Shown: positions 1 through 8,336, numbered from the stretch's first letter. The stretch: 42,276 bases of DNA from Bacteroidota bacterium (GCA_018268075.1 JAFDXH010000194.1:1-42276), one strand, 5' to 3'. Made by a program: numbers and translations. The notes: a model not told the origin generated them from the letters alone.

Positions 1-782
1 ATATTTACTTTTGAAACCCTTCCATCTTCAGGTGCTGTGATAATTGAATAAGATAAATTTAATTTGGCATTTTCCACATTTACTTCTCTTTGCTTTACCA
101 TACTTTCTGCTACAGCAATACTTTCGGCAGTTGCATTTGATTGAGATGTTACCACCCCTGTCTGTGTGCTAGCCTGGTTTTTTTGTTGTTGTAAAATGAG
201 TAATTGCTTTTCTGCCAGATCTTTTGCTGCTTGCGCCTGTTCAAATTGTTGCTGAGTAATAGAGTGGTCTTTTATCAGGTTTGCGTAGCGCTGATAATCC
301 TGTGAGGCTCTTGTAAGATTTACTTTAGCTGATTCTATCTGTGCATCTACTGTTAGCACACCCGCCTTTGAACTGGAGATGGAAGATCTTGCTGCTGCTG
401 TAGCAGCAAGGCTTGAGGATACATTGGCCTTAGCTGTGGCGAGCGCGGCTTCAGCATCATCTAACTTTAGCTTCAGGTCCCGGTCATCAAGAATAAGAAG
501 GGTGTCGCCTGCTTTTACCAACTGATTGTCTTTTACCCTTACTTCCTGCACATAGCCCGATACACGGGGTATTACAGGAAGAATATCAGCTTCTATCTGA
601 GCATCATCTGTTTCTTCATGTTTTTGGGAATGCTGGTATTTAGTAATTCCAAACCAACCACCTCCGATAATCATTACCGCCAAAATGATCAGGAAAACTT
701 TGCTTCGCTTTTTAGGTGGCGTGGGCGATTCTTCGGGGGCTGTTATTTTTTTGGTTTCTATATCACCGTTATCTGTTTGCAT
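1..782 (-). CDS. HlyD/EmrA-family membrane fusion protein (3'-truncated by window edge)
   Basis: Periplasmic adaptor that links an inner-membrane drug pump to a TolC channel. I translated the minus strand from the ATG at 782; 260 residues stay open to the left edge, so the C-terminus is outside. A short charged N-terminal tail (PPKKRSK) precedes one membrane segment at about residues 29-46, then the first half of a lipoyl-like domain (VSGYVQEV, DNQLVKAGDTLL), a long Ala/Gln-rich coiled-coil hairpin, and the second lipoyl half (NLSYSIITAPEDGRV). This order is typical of EmrA. It starts 26 bases after the TolC-family gene and is the third gene of the tetR-led operon. An EmrB-type major-facilitator pump would be expected further left, but that is inference. 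Family assignment is firm; the drug substrate is unknown. Confidence 0.93.
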   Translation of the reverse strand, partial: MQTDNGDIETKKITAPEESPTPPKKRSKVFLIILAVMIIGGGWFGITKYQHSQKHEETDDAQIEADILPVIPRVSGYVQEVRVKDNQLVKAGDTLLILDDRDLKLKLDDAEAALATAKANVSSSLAATAAARSSISSSKAGVLTVDAQIESAKVNLTRASQDYQRYANLIKDHSITQQQFEQAQAAKDLAEKQLLILQQQKNQASTQTGVVTSQSNATAESIAVAESMVKQREVNVENAKLNLSYSIITAPEDGRVSKVN

Positions 783-808
783 AATGTTTATAGATTGTCT
801 TTTTTATT

Positions 809-2164
809 TTAAAATGTTGTACTTGAACTTAAGGTGCCTGTCGTTTGTAATAGCTTATTGTAGGCGAGGTAAACATCCGCTTTGGCTACTGCAAGATTTA
901 TTTTGGATTGGAGTAATAATACATTTGCATCTAAGAGATCTGTAGTATTTACCAAGGCATTATCATATTTATTTTTAGTGATGCGGTAATTTTCTTGTGA
1001 TTGCAATACCGCCTTTTTGTACACTTCAATTTTCTTTACAGTGAGCAGGTAATTTTCAAAGTCACGATTTACTTGTAGCCTCACATCGTCATCTAATTGA
1101 GCCTCAGTAGCCATTATCTCTTTTTCGCGTGCATAAGCCTGTTGTGTTTTTGCCTTATTTTTCCAGATGCTGGCAATATCATATTTTACACCTACACCTA
1201 TATTTATAGCGTTGGTGATGCTTAGCACTTTTGGAATGTTTGCAGCAATGTATCCTCCTGTGAGTGCAATAGAAGGTAGTTTGTCTGCTTTGGCTATATC
1301 AATGGCAGCATGTGCTGCTTTTTGCCTGAAAGAAAGCGCCTGAATATCTTTTCTGTTTTGGATAGCCATTTGCTCGTAATCGCCAATGGTCTTCAGGGTT
1401 GTAATATTTTCAAATGAAGTACTATCAGTTTGTAATATCGTATGCTCTGGTAGCCCCAATAAAAGATCCATATTGATGGTAGCCATTCTTTTATTATTTT
1501 CTGCATCCAAAAGAGATAAAGAAATGTTTGAAGTCTGCAATTCAGCTTTTAGCAGGTCGTTCCTGGCAAGTAATCCATTTTGCTCAAGCCTGGAAAAAAC
1601 AGAATCCCGTGTTTGAGATTGGTTTAGATTTTCTTTAACCACATTTACTGTAGCTCCGGCTTTATATAAATTAATATAGGCGTTGATGGTATTCAAGATG
1701 ATGGCTTCTTTGTCGTTGGCCTCATCCAATATAGTTGCCTGTTGCAGATATTTAGCAGATTCTATCCCATATTTTATTTTGCCTCCGGTAAAAAGGGGAT
1801 AGGATATATTGGCTGAACCATACATAGCCTGGTTTACAGATGGAAATGCGGAATTATGAGATGAGGTGTCGCTTCCACCGCTTAAAGCTTTTGTCTTAAG
1901 ATTTAAATTGGGATGAGCCAGACGTAAATAGGATCCGGAAACTGAGGCGTTAGGCAATCTGTTATCCAGTGCTTGTTGTACATCTGCTGTAGCCTGTTCA
2001 ATTCTGGCAGATGAAGCCTTAAGCTTGTGGCTGTTTTTAAGGCTGAGGGTAATAGCTTCCTGCAAGGTAAGCGGCCTTGTGTCCTGTGCTTTTACACTGA
2101 TCCCGATTAGAATTATTAGCGCCAAAAGGGAAAATCTTTTTCTTTTATAACTTCCTGAAAGCAT
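809..2164 (-). CDS. TolC-family outer membrane efflux channel
   Basis: Outer-membrane trimeric channel for a tripartite efflux pump. The 451-residue length fits the TolC family. A signal peptide is visible (basic KRKR, then a hydrophobic stretch ending SVKAQ), followed by the usual first repeat LTLQEAITLSLKNSHKL, in which the helix-rich alpha-barrel begins, and a second repeat in the C-terminal half rich in Ala, Gln and Asn. The gene starts 5 bases after tetR ends and ends 26 bases before the EmrA-like gene, so the three are almost certainly one transcript. Starting at the ATG at 2164 gives a proper signal peptide. No defect seen. Confidence 0.95.
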   Translation of the reverse strand: MLSGSYKRKRFSLLALIILIGISVKAQDTRPLTLQEAITLSLKNSHKLKASSARIEQATADVQQALDNRLPNASVSGSYLRLAHPNLNLKTKALSGGSDTSSHNSAFPSVNQAMYGSANISYPLFTGGKIKYGIESAKYLQQATILDEANDKEAIILNTINAYINLYKAGATVNVVKENLNQSQTRDSVFSRLEQNGLLARNDLLKAELQTSNISLSLLDAENNKRMATINMDLLLGLPEHTILQTDSTSFENITTLKTIGDYEQMAIQNRKDIQALSFRQKAAHAAIDIAKADKLPSIALTGGYIAANIPKVLSITNAINIGVGVKYDIASIWKNKAKTQQAYAREKEIMATEAQLDDDVRLQVNRDFENYLLTVKKIEVYKKAVLQSQENYRITKNKYDNALVNTTDLLDANVLLLQSKINLAVAKADVYLAYNKLLQTTGTLSSSTTF

Positions 2165-2169
2165 AGTTT

Positions 2170-2784
2170 TTATTTTTTTAATAAGTGATCACGCATTAAA
2201 TTTTTTATATAAATGCTGATACGATCTTTTAAATTTTTATTTTGATATGGTTTGAAAGACTTTGGCTTCCCTAATATTTTTCTGCATAATGTATCTGATG
2301 TAAGCAAATAGTGGATTGTACCCAATAGGGTGGTCAGGGTAAGCTCAATATCTACTTGCTTAAATTCTCCATTGCTAATACCTTCCTCAATGATGTTTTT
2401 TATAGAAGTCACATTTCTAAGTAAAATATCACTTATTGCTTCTTTAAGCTGTGGCCTGTGCTGAAGCGCCAGTTCGCGATGCATAATGTGATGGAAATTA
2501 AGTCCTGAGAATTTTCTTTCGATAGTATTATCAATAATTATATCCATCTTTTCAATTCCCGAAAGCTGCTTATTATTGATGAGTTCTTCGAAAACCCCTT
2601 TGAGAAAAGAGGCGCGGTGCTCTACAATGCTTTCAAATAATTTTTCTTTACTACCAAAATAATAGTTAATCATCGCAACGTTTATGCCTGCATCAGCTGC
2701 AATATCGCGCACGGAGGTGCCTTCATATCCTTTTAGTGAAAAAAGTTCTATTGCCGAATTGATGATAGTTTCTTTCTTGTCCAT
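2170..2784 (-). CDS. TetR/AcrR-family transcriptional regulator of the efflux operon
   Basis: A 204-residue DNA-binding repressor. The N-terminal helix-turn-helix is clear: IINSAIELFSLKGYEGTSVR, then DIAADAGINVAMINYYFGSK at about residues 28-47, which is the TetR signature ending in YYFGSKE. The remaining 150 residues form the variable ligand-binding and dimer domain, which cannot be matched to a specific ligand by eye. It is the first gene of the operon with tolC and the emrA-like gene. Two palindromes lie 23-56 bases upstream of its start, over its own promoter, so it probably represses the whole operon and is released by a pump substrate. Autoregulation is inferred from the site layout. 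Confidence 0.95.
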   Translation of the reverse strand: MDKKETIINSAIELFSLKGYEGTSVRDIAADAGINVAMINYYFGSKEKLFESIVEHRASFLKGVFEELINNKQLSGIEKMDIIIDNTIERKFSGLNFHHIMHRELALQHRPQLKEAISDILLRNVTSIKNIIEEGISNGEFKQVDIELTLTTLLGTIHYLLTSDTLCRKILGKPKSFKPYQNKNLKDRISIYIKNLMRDHLLKK

Positions 2785-2801
2785 TTATTTGATCAGGGGC
2801 G

Positions 2802-2833
2802 CAAAGTTAAACACTTGTTTAAAACTAAACAAA
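2802..2833 (-). promoter_or_regulatory. Bacteroidota-type promoter of the tetR-tolC-emrA operon
   Basis: Read on the minus strand, TTTG (2833-2830) is followed after 20 bases by TAACTTTG (2809-2802) and a C. This matches the Bacteroidota -33 TTTG and -7 TAnnTTTG elements with normal spacing. The -7 box ends 17 bases before the tetR ATG, giving a short leader. Confidence 0.75.
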
Positions 2834-2839
2834 TGTTTA
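2807..2839. promoter_or_regulatory. Twin palindromic operator, probable TetR-family binding sites
   Basis: Two palindromes stand side by side. Site 1 is TTAAACA-CT-TGTTTAA (2807-2822), perfect 7-base arms. Site 2 is TAAACA-AA-TGTTTA (2826-2839), perfect 6-base arms. They share the core AAACA-NN-TGTTT, and their centres are 18 bases apart. Together they cover the -33 box, the spacer and the edge of the -7 box of the operon promoter. Tandem palindromes of this kind fit two regulator dimers binding together, as known for QacR-type repressors. Confidence 0.7.
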
Positions 2840-2840
2840 A

Positions 2841-3095
2841 TATTATTTTTTTGAGTAGGTAATTTTATTTTTTGGTTTCAGCCCAGCCTTCAGATAGAGA
2901 ACTTGGTGTGAAACTGTTTCCCTTAATTTGTAATAATTATTAGTTGCAATAAATAATCCAGCTATGAAAAGTGGAAATTTGTGTGAGGATCTTGAACCCC
3001 AGCGCTGAGACCCCTGTCGGGATAATCAGCTATGACCATGCTATGACCAAATTGGTTTGAAAAAATCTTTTAATTTATGCTGTTTCTCCAAAAAA
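2841..3095. other. Gene-free stretch with an unexplained GC-rich patch
   Basis: No open reading frame is credible here. Most of it is AT-rich, but 2985-3056 is clearly richer in GC than its surroundings. It holds the palindrome AGCGCT, a small hairpin (CCC-CTGTC-GGG), a short tandem repeat of CTATGACCA, and ACCAA-A-TTGGT at 3046-3056. The identity of this patch is unknown. Confidence 0.5.
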
Positions 3096-3125
3096 AGCCG
3101 GTATAAATTTTAGTTTACACCGGCT
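3096..3125 (-). terminator. Rho-independent terminator after the OsmC gene
   Basis: A 12-bp stem with one mismatch: AGCCGGTATAAA (3096-3107) pairs with TTTACACCGGCT (3114-3125) across a six-base loop. On the minus strand the stem is followed by a run of seven T, and the osmC stop lies 24 bases upstream. Confidence 0.85.
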
Positions 3126-3149
3126 CTTTTATTAAATAATAAGAATACC

Positions 3150-3569
3150 TTATCCTTCCAGTGCCGCATCCATACTTATCTCTACACTTGCATTTAATGA
3201 TTTTGAAATTGGGCAATTTTCTTTAGCGTTCTTAGCACATTCGTCAAATTTTTCTTTGGAAATGCCCGGAACTTTTGCTTTCACTGTAAGGTGCGATTTT
3301 GAAATAGCGCCGGCTCCAAAAGTGATATCACATTTGGTGTCTATATTATCTGCGGTAAAGCCTGCTTCGCTTAGCACTATTGCAAACTTCATGCTGAAGC
3401 ATCCGGCATGGGCTGCTGCCACTAACTCTTCCGGATTAGTGCCGTCTTTGGCTTCTCCAAATCTTGTGGCAAAAGTAAAAGGTGCATGATCTAAAGCTTT
3501 TGTTTCTGTGGAGATAGTTCCTTTTCCTTCTTTTGCACCTTTCCACTGTGCATTTGCATACTTACTCAT
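3150..3569 (-). CDS. OsmC-family peroxiredoxin
   Basis: Organic hydroperoxide-reducing protein of the OsmC/Ohr superfamily; 139 residues, the normal length. The two redox cysteines are both present: the first in AAHAGCFSMKFA, the second in ENCPISKSLNA. The conserved segment TNPEELVAAAHAGCFSM is typical of the OsmC subgroup rather than Ohr. Cytoplasmic, no signal peptide. It lies 53 bases after the aldo-keto reductase on the same strand, with no TAnnTTTG box in the gap, so co-transcription is likely; a strong terminator follows. Both would fit a redox or carbonyl stress role, which is inference. Confidence 0.95.
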   Translation of the reverse strand: MSKYANAQWKGAKEGKGTISTETKALDHAPFTFATRFGEAKDGTNPEELVAAAHAGCFSMKFAIVLSEAGFTADNIDTKCDITFGAGAISKSHLTVKAKVPGISKEKFDECAKNAKENCPISKSLNASVEISMDAALEG

Positions 3570-3622
3570 GATTTTATTTTTTATGGTTATAAATGATTAA
3601 TCTTTTTTCTAAGGGTTTTTAT

Positions 3623-4609
3623 TTAATGATCCTCTGGTGGTTTGGTGCCCATTATTTTATCAATTTTTTCCATTATTTCGGGAGTTAATTGATTCATCAC
3701 ATCCAATGCTTTCAGGTTTTCAGTAAGTTGTTGTTTTTTCGTTGCCCCCAAAATAGCGGTGGTAACGTTGGGGTTTTTAATGCACCATGCAATTGATAAT
3801 GTAGCTAAAGGAACTCCTATTTTCTTTGCGAGATCGCCCAATTTTTTTACTCTTTTTATTTTATCTTCTGTTATCCACCGGTCTTTGAGCCATGTAAGTT
3901 CATGTAGTGATAAGCGCGAACCCTTTGGTATTCCATCGTTGTATTTCCCGGAAAGAATACCTGTAGCCAATGGGCTCCAAATAGTGGTTCCCAAGCCTAC
4001 TGTTTCATATATGCGGGCAAAATCTTTTTCCACTTTATATCTTTCGAATAGATTATACTGTGGCTGTTCCATTGTAGGCCCTATCAATTTATATTCTTGA
4101 GCTACACGGTGGGCTTCCATGATTTCTACACCGGTCCATTCGCTGGTACCCCAATATAATATTTTTCCTTGCCTGATCAGGTCGTTCATTGCCCATACTG
4201 TTTCGGCAATGGGTGTATGTATATCTGCACGATGGCAATAGTACAGGTCGAGATAGTCTAACTGAAATCTTTTAAGTGCATCATTGCAGGCTTCTGTAAG
4301 GTGCTTGCGGCTTAGCCCTTTTTGATTAGGCTTATTATCTTTTCCGTACAATCCGAAAAAGGCCTTGGAGGATACTACATAAGATGAACGATCCCATTTT
4401 TTATTTTTCAGCACCCGCCCCATCATTTTTTCACTTTCGCCGCCTGCGTATGCCTCACTATTGTCAAAAAAATTTACACCCTGATCGTAGGCTATTTGCA
4501 TAAGATCGCCCGCCATCTTATCATCTATCTGCTTTTGAAAACTTACCCAACTGCCAAAACTTAAGGCGCTTAGCTGCAAGCCCGATTTTCCCAAATAACG
4601 ATATTCCAT
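3623..4609 (-). CDS. Aldo/keto reductase, Kv-beta / AKR6-like
   Basis: NADPH-dependent reductase with a TIM barrel, 328 residues. The catalytic tetrad can be placed: D49 and Y54 (FFDNSEAYAGG), K82 (VVSSKAFFG) and H126 (LYYCHRAD). The start MEYRYLGKSGLQLSALSFG and the C-terminal nucleotide site (AILGATKKQQLTENLKAL) resemble the voltage-gated potassium channel beta subunit branch. Cytoplasmic. A near-match to a -7 box (TACCTTTC on the minus strand, 4636-4629) lies upstream, without a good -33 partner. Substrate cannot be told from sequence. Confidence 0.93.
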   Translation of the reverse strand: MEYRYLGKSGLQLSALSFGSWVSFQKQIDDKMAGDLMQIAYDQGVNFFDNSEAYAGGESEKMMGRVLKNKKWDRSSYVVSSKAFFGLYGKDNKPNQKGLSRKHLTEACNDALKRFQLDYLDLYYCHRADIHTPIAETVWAMNDLIRQGKILYWGTSEWTGVEIMEAHRVAQEYKLIGPTMEQPQYNLFERYKVEKDFARIYETVGLGTTIWSPLATGILSGKYNDGIPKGSRLSLHELTWLKDRWITEDKIKRVKKLGDLAKKIGVPLATLSIAWCIKNPNVTTAILGATKKQQLTENLKALDVMNQLTPEIMEKIDKIMGTKPPEDH

Positions 4610-4656
4610 ATTTACATGTTGATTTATTGAAAGGTATTATATCCAAAGCAAAAAAC

Positions 4657-5226
4657 CTATTCAGGAAATTCGCCGGAAGATACCCTTACAAATCCTTTGC
4701 CATTTGTAATGTGCCAACTTGTAAAATCCTGTGGAGCATCTAAGCCGTCGCCATCAATGATTTGAGTAGGGGTGCGAATGCGCACTGGTTTATTTGTGTA
4801 GAATTCATGCCCAATAGCGTTGCGATCCCAGTACAATTCCTGACAATAAAGGGTATCGCCTTTTATATTAAATACAACTACACTATCTCTGAGAAATACC
4901 TTGCTCTCACTTTCAATGTATTTAGCATAGCGGGCATCTAATTTGCTTTCTACCTTTAAGCTATCATTAAAAAAATCGGCGTGTATTGATTGGGTAAACT
5001 CTATAAATGGAATGGCCTCTTGATGGCGAAGCATTAAAGGTGCAGTGATGCGTGCAGTGGTTTTTTCGCCAGTGGTATATAGGATAGAAACGCCTTTGGC
5101 TACTTCTATTCCGCTTTTTTTTGCCGCAAATTGATTGAGTTGTTGCTTAGAATTCTCACACGATGAAATGCAAAATAAAATTATGAACAAAATTAAAACA
5201 CCCCACCGATGAATGGCTTTGTTCAT
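4657..5226 (-). CDS. lptC: LPS export periplasmic protein LptC, lipoprotein form
   Basis: LptC takes lipopolysaccharide from the LptBFG transporter in the inner membrane and passes it to LptA. I start it at the ATG at 5226 because this gives a lipoprotein signal (MNKAIHRW, a hydrophobic core, then ISSC at the lipobox), as in other Bacteroidota LptC. Earlier starts at 5247 and 5280 are possible; the longest overlaps the upstream barrel gene by 28 bases. The rest shows the LptC pattern of short beta-strands (YTTGEKTTARITAPLML, DSVVVFNIKGDTLYCQELYWD). It directly follows the outer-membrane barrel gene, a gene order I recall from other Bacteroidota. Confidence 0.85.
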   Translation of the reverse strand: MNKAIHRWGVLILFIILFCISSCENSKQQLNQFAAKKSGIEVAKGVSILYTTGEKTTARITAPLMLRHQEAIPFIEFTQSIHADFFNDSLKVESKLDARYAKYIESESKVFLRDSVVVFNIKGDTLYCQELYWDRNAIGHEFYTNKPVRIRTPTQIIDGDGLDAPQDFTSWHITNGKGFVRVSSGEFPE

Positions 5227-5252
5227 AATGCCCACAAATTTAATCATTACTT

Positions 5253-6560
5253 CTATTGATACTTTTGCCTGCGGAACCATACATCGCTTAAAGAAAAGCC
5301 TACACCTATCTTATACTGGTTTTCTGTGAGGTTATTTAATTTGTTGCCTCGATTGCCATATTCAAAACTAAGATTCATTACACTATACTGAAGATCATAG
5401 AATGAATGTTTCAATTTTAGTGGAAGAGCAGCGCCAAGGCTAATGGTATAAACCGGAAGATTGTTGTCAATATTTATATAATCTGTTCCAAAAGAAAAAC
5501 CTGCTCTGTATTTTACAAAATTAAAATAGCCTGTAGCGGTAGCGCTTCCCGGAAAATATTGAACTCCACCTTTGGCAATCCAACTATTTTTTACAAAATC
5601 CGGTTGGCCAAAAAATCTGTAATCTTTCCAGTTGGTAACTTCTAAATCTGCACCAACTAATAAGTGTTCGTTTTCAAAAGCAAAACCTCCGCCAACTGTT
5701 GAAGGTAGAGTCACTTTGCCTTTTTGATCTTTTAACTCAAACACACTATCTACCCGTACAGGCGACCCGTCTGTATTATAGCTAAAGGTTTCTCTGAGAT
5801 CATCGCGGCTGGCATTATATTGCTTTTTCAAAGTGCCATAAACACCCAGCCTTAATAAACTTTTATCCGTTATTTTAATAGCATATTGAGCGCCCAGATT
5901 TAAAAACATTCCGCCAAATGTGGAAGTGGTTTGATAGTTGGCTTTGTAATAAGACACTGTGTCATTACTGAATGAAGCACGGGTGTCATAATCTTTATTG
6001 CCAAAAAGGTAGCCTGTATTAAAGCCTATACTGAAATTTTTTATTTTAAGTGCAGTTCCAATGAAGCCTTCATTAATACCACCGTTGCCTTCATATAAAG
6101 TTTCTGTGCTATCTATAGCATTCCGGCCTGTATTTAATATTTTGTAATTGATCCTTGTTATTGGTTTAAGGCCAAAATTGATGCTCCAACTGGTTTTATT
6201 CTTAAATGCTTTCTTATTCCCATTGAGTAGTGGAAATGCTACTTGCAGGTAAGAAATAATTCCATAATTAGATTTGAAATTTCCAATAGGGTTTTTGCTT
6301 TTTAAATTTAGGCCATCATACTCTATGCCTACATCCAGCGTGGTATATACCAGCGAAGCAGGGGCAGCAGGGTTTAATGTGTTTACAGTGGTAATGTCTG
6401 AAACACCGGCTGAAATACCTCCCATTCCGCGGTTTGCAAGATTCCCCTGCGGCATTAGATTACCCACTCCATATCTCGAATAGGGTGAATTTTCCTGTGC
6501 CATACACATCATTGGAAGTGAAAGAAGGACTAAGCAGAAAATTCTATATGTTGATTTCAT
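5253..6560 (-). CDS. Outer-membrane beta-barrel protein of the 'SPYSRYG' type
   Basis: A 435-residue protein with a signal peptide (MKSTYRIF, hydrophobic core, CMAQ) and a mature start ENSPYSRYGVGNLMPQGN that recurs in a conserved Bacteroidota family of unknown function. The NRGMGGISAG and NTLNPAAPAS segments resemble FadL/PorV-like barrels, and alternating hydrophobic strands run to the end. The start is the ATG at 6560; an upstream in-frame TTG at 6566 gives only two more residues. Lying between coaX and lptC suggests a link to envelope assembly, but the context is the only evidence. Confidence 0.8.
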   Translation of the reverse strand: MKSTYRIFCLVLLSLPMMCMAQENSPYSRYGVGNLMPQGNLANRGMGGISAGVSDITTVNTLNPAAPASLVYTTLDVGIEYDGLNLKSKNPIGNFKSNYGIISYLQVAFPLLNGNKKAFKNKTSWSINFGLKPITRINYKILNTGRNAIDSTETLYEGNGGINEGFIGTALKIKNFSIGFNTGYLFGNKDYDTRASFSNDTVSYYKANYQTTSTFGGMFLNLGAQYAIKITDKSLLRLGVYGTLKKQYNASRDDLRETFSYNTDGSPVRVDSVFELKDQKGKVTLPSTVGGGFAFENEHLLVGADLEVTNWKDYRFFGQPDFVKNSWIAKGGVQYFPGSATATGYFNFVKYRAGFSFGTDYINIDNNLPVYTISLGAALPLKLKHSFYDLQYSVMNLSFEYGNRGNKLNNLTENQYKIGVGFSLSDVWFRRQKYQ

Positions 6561-6635
6561 GTGCAATTTTATGTGTTGATTTTTTCTGTCAGATGCAATG
6601 CCTGATATGAGGTTCCAGTTAGTATGAGCATTGTA

Positions 6636-7373
6636 TTATGGCATTTCATGATTGAAGTGACTTATAGCGTATAACCCTTTTAGAATTAAAGAGGGGTCGG
6701 CAAATATCTTGTTTTTAAGATGTTGAGCAAAATTGACTGTATCGCCACCGGTTAAAAGCACGTTAAATTTCTCAAATTTTTCCTTGTACGCGTTTATTAT
6801 TCCATCAATCTCGGCTGCCATTCCGAGTAAAACGCCACTTAAAATGTTGGTTTTGGTATCGTACCCTATTAGCGGAAAATTCCAATCTGCATTTACTTTT
6901 GGCAAAAGGGCAGTAAGGTCATGCATTGATTTAAACCGCATTTCCATACCGGGCGAAATGCTTCCGCCAATAAAGTGATGGTATTTATTAATAAAATTAT
7001 AGGTGATGCAGGTGCCCAATGAGATTACCAGCGTATTTTGATTTTTATAAAAAAATGTTGCAAAAGCTGCTAAAGCGATACGGTCGGCCCCCATGGTTTC
7101 CGGCTTGCTTACAGGAATTGAAAATGGCAATCTTGTGGAGGAGTTGAGCACAATCATGCGTGTTTGCTCGCCCAGCAATTTTTCTATCTCTTTATCATGA
7201 GGTATTACTGAAGAAATAATTGAATATTCAGCCGGATATTTTTTCAGGATGTTTTTAATAGATAAAAGCACTTCCGACTCTAAAATAATCACTTCGGTAA
7301 GTTGATCTGCTACAAAAACACCACATTTAAGCCGGGTGTTGCCAAAATCAAAACATAAAGTAGTTGTACTCAA
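6636..7373 (-). CDS. coaX: Type III pantothenate kinase
   Basis: Phosphorylates pantothenate, the first step of coenzyme A synthesis; 245 residues as usual for CoaX. Motifs of the acetate/sugar kinase fold are present: CFDFGNTRLKCGVF at the N-terminus (phosphate loop), PETMGADRIALAAFA (motif binding pantothenate), VISLGTCITYNFI and GGSISPGMEMRFKSMHD. The start is a TTG at 7373; no in-frame ATG lies between the upstream stop and this codon. It begins 10 bases after the lon-domain gene ends, so the two share a transcript. Function is firm. Confidence 0.95.
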   Translation of the reverse strand: MSTTTLCFDFGNTRLKCGVFVADQLTEVIILESEVLLSIKNILKKYPAEYSIISSVIPHDKEIEKLLGEQTRMIVLNSSTRLPFSIPVSKPETMGADRIALAAFATFFYKNQNTLVISLGTCITYNFINKYHHFIGGSISPGMEMRFKSMHDLTALLPKVNADWNFPLIGYDTKTNILSGVLLGMAAEIDGIINAYKEKFEKFNVLLTGGDTVNFAQHLKNKIFADPSLILKGLYAISHFNHEMP

Positions 7374-7383
7374 AAAAATATTT

Positions 7384-8022
7384 TTAGTTGATATTAAATC
7401 CGGTAATATTTTTAAAATGCCCGTTTAATTTTATTTTCTCTTTGAGCGCCTCCATCTCTGCTACTACCGGTATTACCTGCGCCAAATGTCTTTTCAGATA
7501 CTCCTGTCTTTGTAATTCATTCATTAGGCAAAGTAAATCGTATTCCTGCTGCAAGGTAAGCCCGGATTGATGTGCTACATCATAACTCCAAAGATCTTTA
7601 TCCTCTTTTGGAAATTTTTTTTCCACCTTTAAAATTCCATGAAGATATTTTAAACGATCAATTACTTTATTCATTAACAATCTTTTGCCATACTCATGGT
7701 TTTCAGGATAAGTTACAATAGCGCCACTATACATTTTGTCTGGCATTTGATGTATGGGTTCTAAAGTTCTGAAAACCTTTTCGCCAATAGTTTTTATATC
7801 CATTTCGCCATTGTCATAGGTTTTGGTAACTTCTACAATACGAATGGTAGTACCCATTTCCATGATCTCATCCTGAACTACCACGGGGATGCCAAAAACT
7901 TTTTTTCCTTTTATACAATCATTGATCAACTGTATATATTGAGGTTCAAAAATGTGAAGGTTCAGATTTTCATTCGGATATACTACTATGGAAAGTGGAA
8001 ATATGGGAATAAAATTGGTCAT
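7384..8022 (-). CDS. LON-substrate-binding-domain protein
   Basis: A 212-residue protein made only of the N-terminal substrate-binding domain of Lon protease (IPIFPLSIVVYPNENLNLHIFEPQY near the start is the family hallmark), without the ATPase or protease part. Its role in such stand-alone forms is not known; protein binding is plausible. The start is the ATG at 8022. A weak promoter-like TTAATTTG (one mismatch) sits upstream at 8048-8041 on the minus strand. First gene of the run lon-domain - coaX - barrel - lptC. Confidence 0.9.
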   Translation of the reverse strand: MTNFIPIFPLSIVVYPNENLNLHIFEPQYIQLINDCIKGKKVFGIPVVVQDEIMEMGTTIRIVEVTKTYDNGEMDIKTIGEKVFRTLEPIHQMPDKMYSGAIVTYPENHEYGKRLLMNKVIDRLKYLHGILKVEKKFPKEDKDLWSYDVAHQSGLTLQQEYDLLCLMNELQRQEYLKRHLAQVIPVVAEMEALKEKIKLNGHFKNITGFNIN

Positions 8023-8070
8023 TGGGTATTTTAGTTACTGCAAATTAACACTATTCTGTTTTTTTTCTTA

Positions 8071-8186
8071 CACAGAGCACCACGGAGTATTACACGGAGT
8101 TCCATGGAGGATTTTCTTCACTCTGTATAGCTCTGTGCTTCTCTGGTTTTTCTCTCTGAAATATTTTTCTCTTTCACAGAGCACCG
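8071..8186. repeat. Degenerate intergenic repeat of the CACAGAG/CACGGAG family
   Basis: The 314 bases between the lon-domain gene and the GT9 gene hold no gene. From 8071 they carry repeated short words CACAGAGCACCACGGAG, TACACGGAG, then on the other strand the same words (CTCTGTATAGCTCTGTGC, CTTCTCTGG), and CACAGAGCACC again at 8175. The two halves can fold on each other as an imperfect hairpin. I recall such low-complexity repeats from many environmental genomes. Confidence 0.6.
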
Positions 8187-8336
8187 CTGAAGATGTTTGC
8201 CAAATGTTCAATCGGCATTTAATTATAAACACACCCGAAAAATGTACCTACTTTGTCTTTGGTTTTAAAATAGATGGATTATTTTTAAAGCAACAGTGAA
8301 AAAAAATAATCACCTTAGCGATCATTTTGCAATGGT

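Noticed and set aside
618-945. Two overlapping plus-strand frames at the left edge
   Set aside because: They lie opposite the emrA-like gene and its gap to tolC; their composition is that of an antisense shadow.
2975-3060. tRNA-like block on the minus strand (GGGGTTCAAGATCC)
   Set aside because: The T-arm has mismatches (T where C61 is expected) and no matching acceptor, D-arm or anticodon arm could be folded.
7988-8299. 103-residue reading frame between lon-domain and GT9 genes
   Set aside because: It crosses the degenerate repeat, overlaps the lon-domain start and shows no protein-like pattern.
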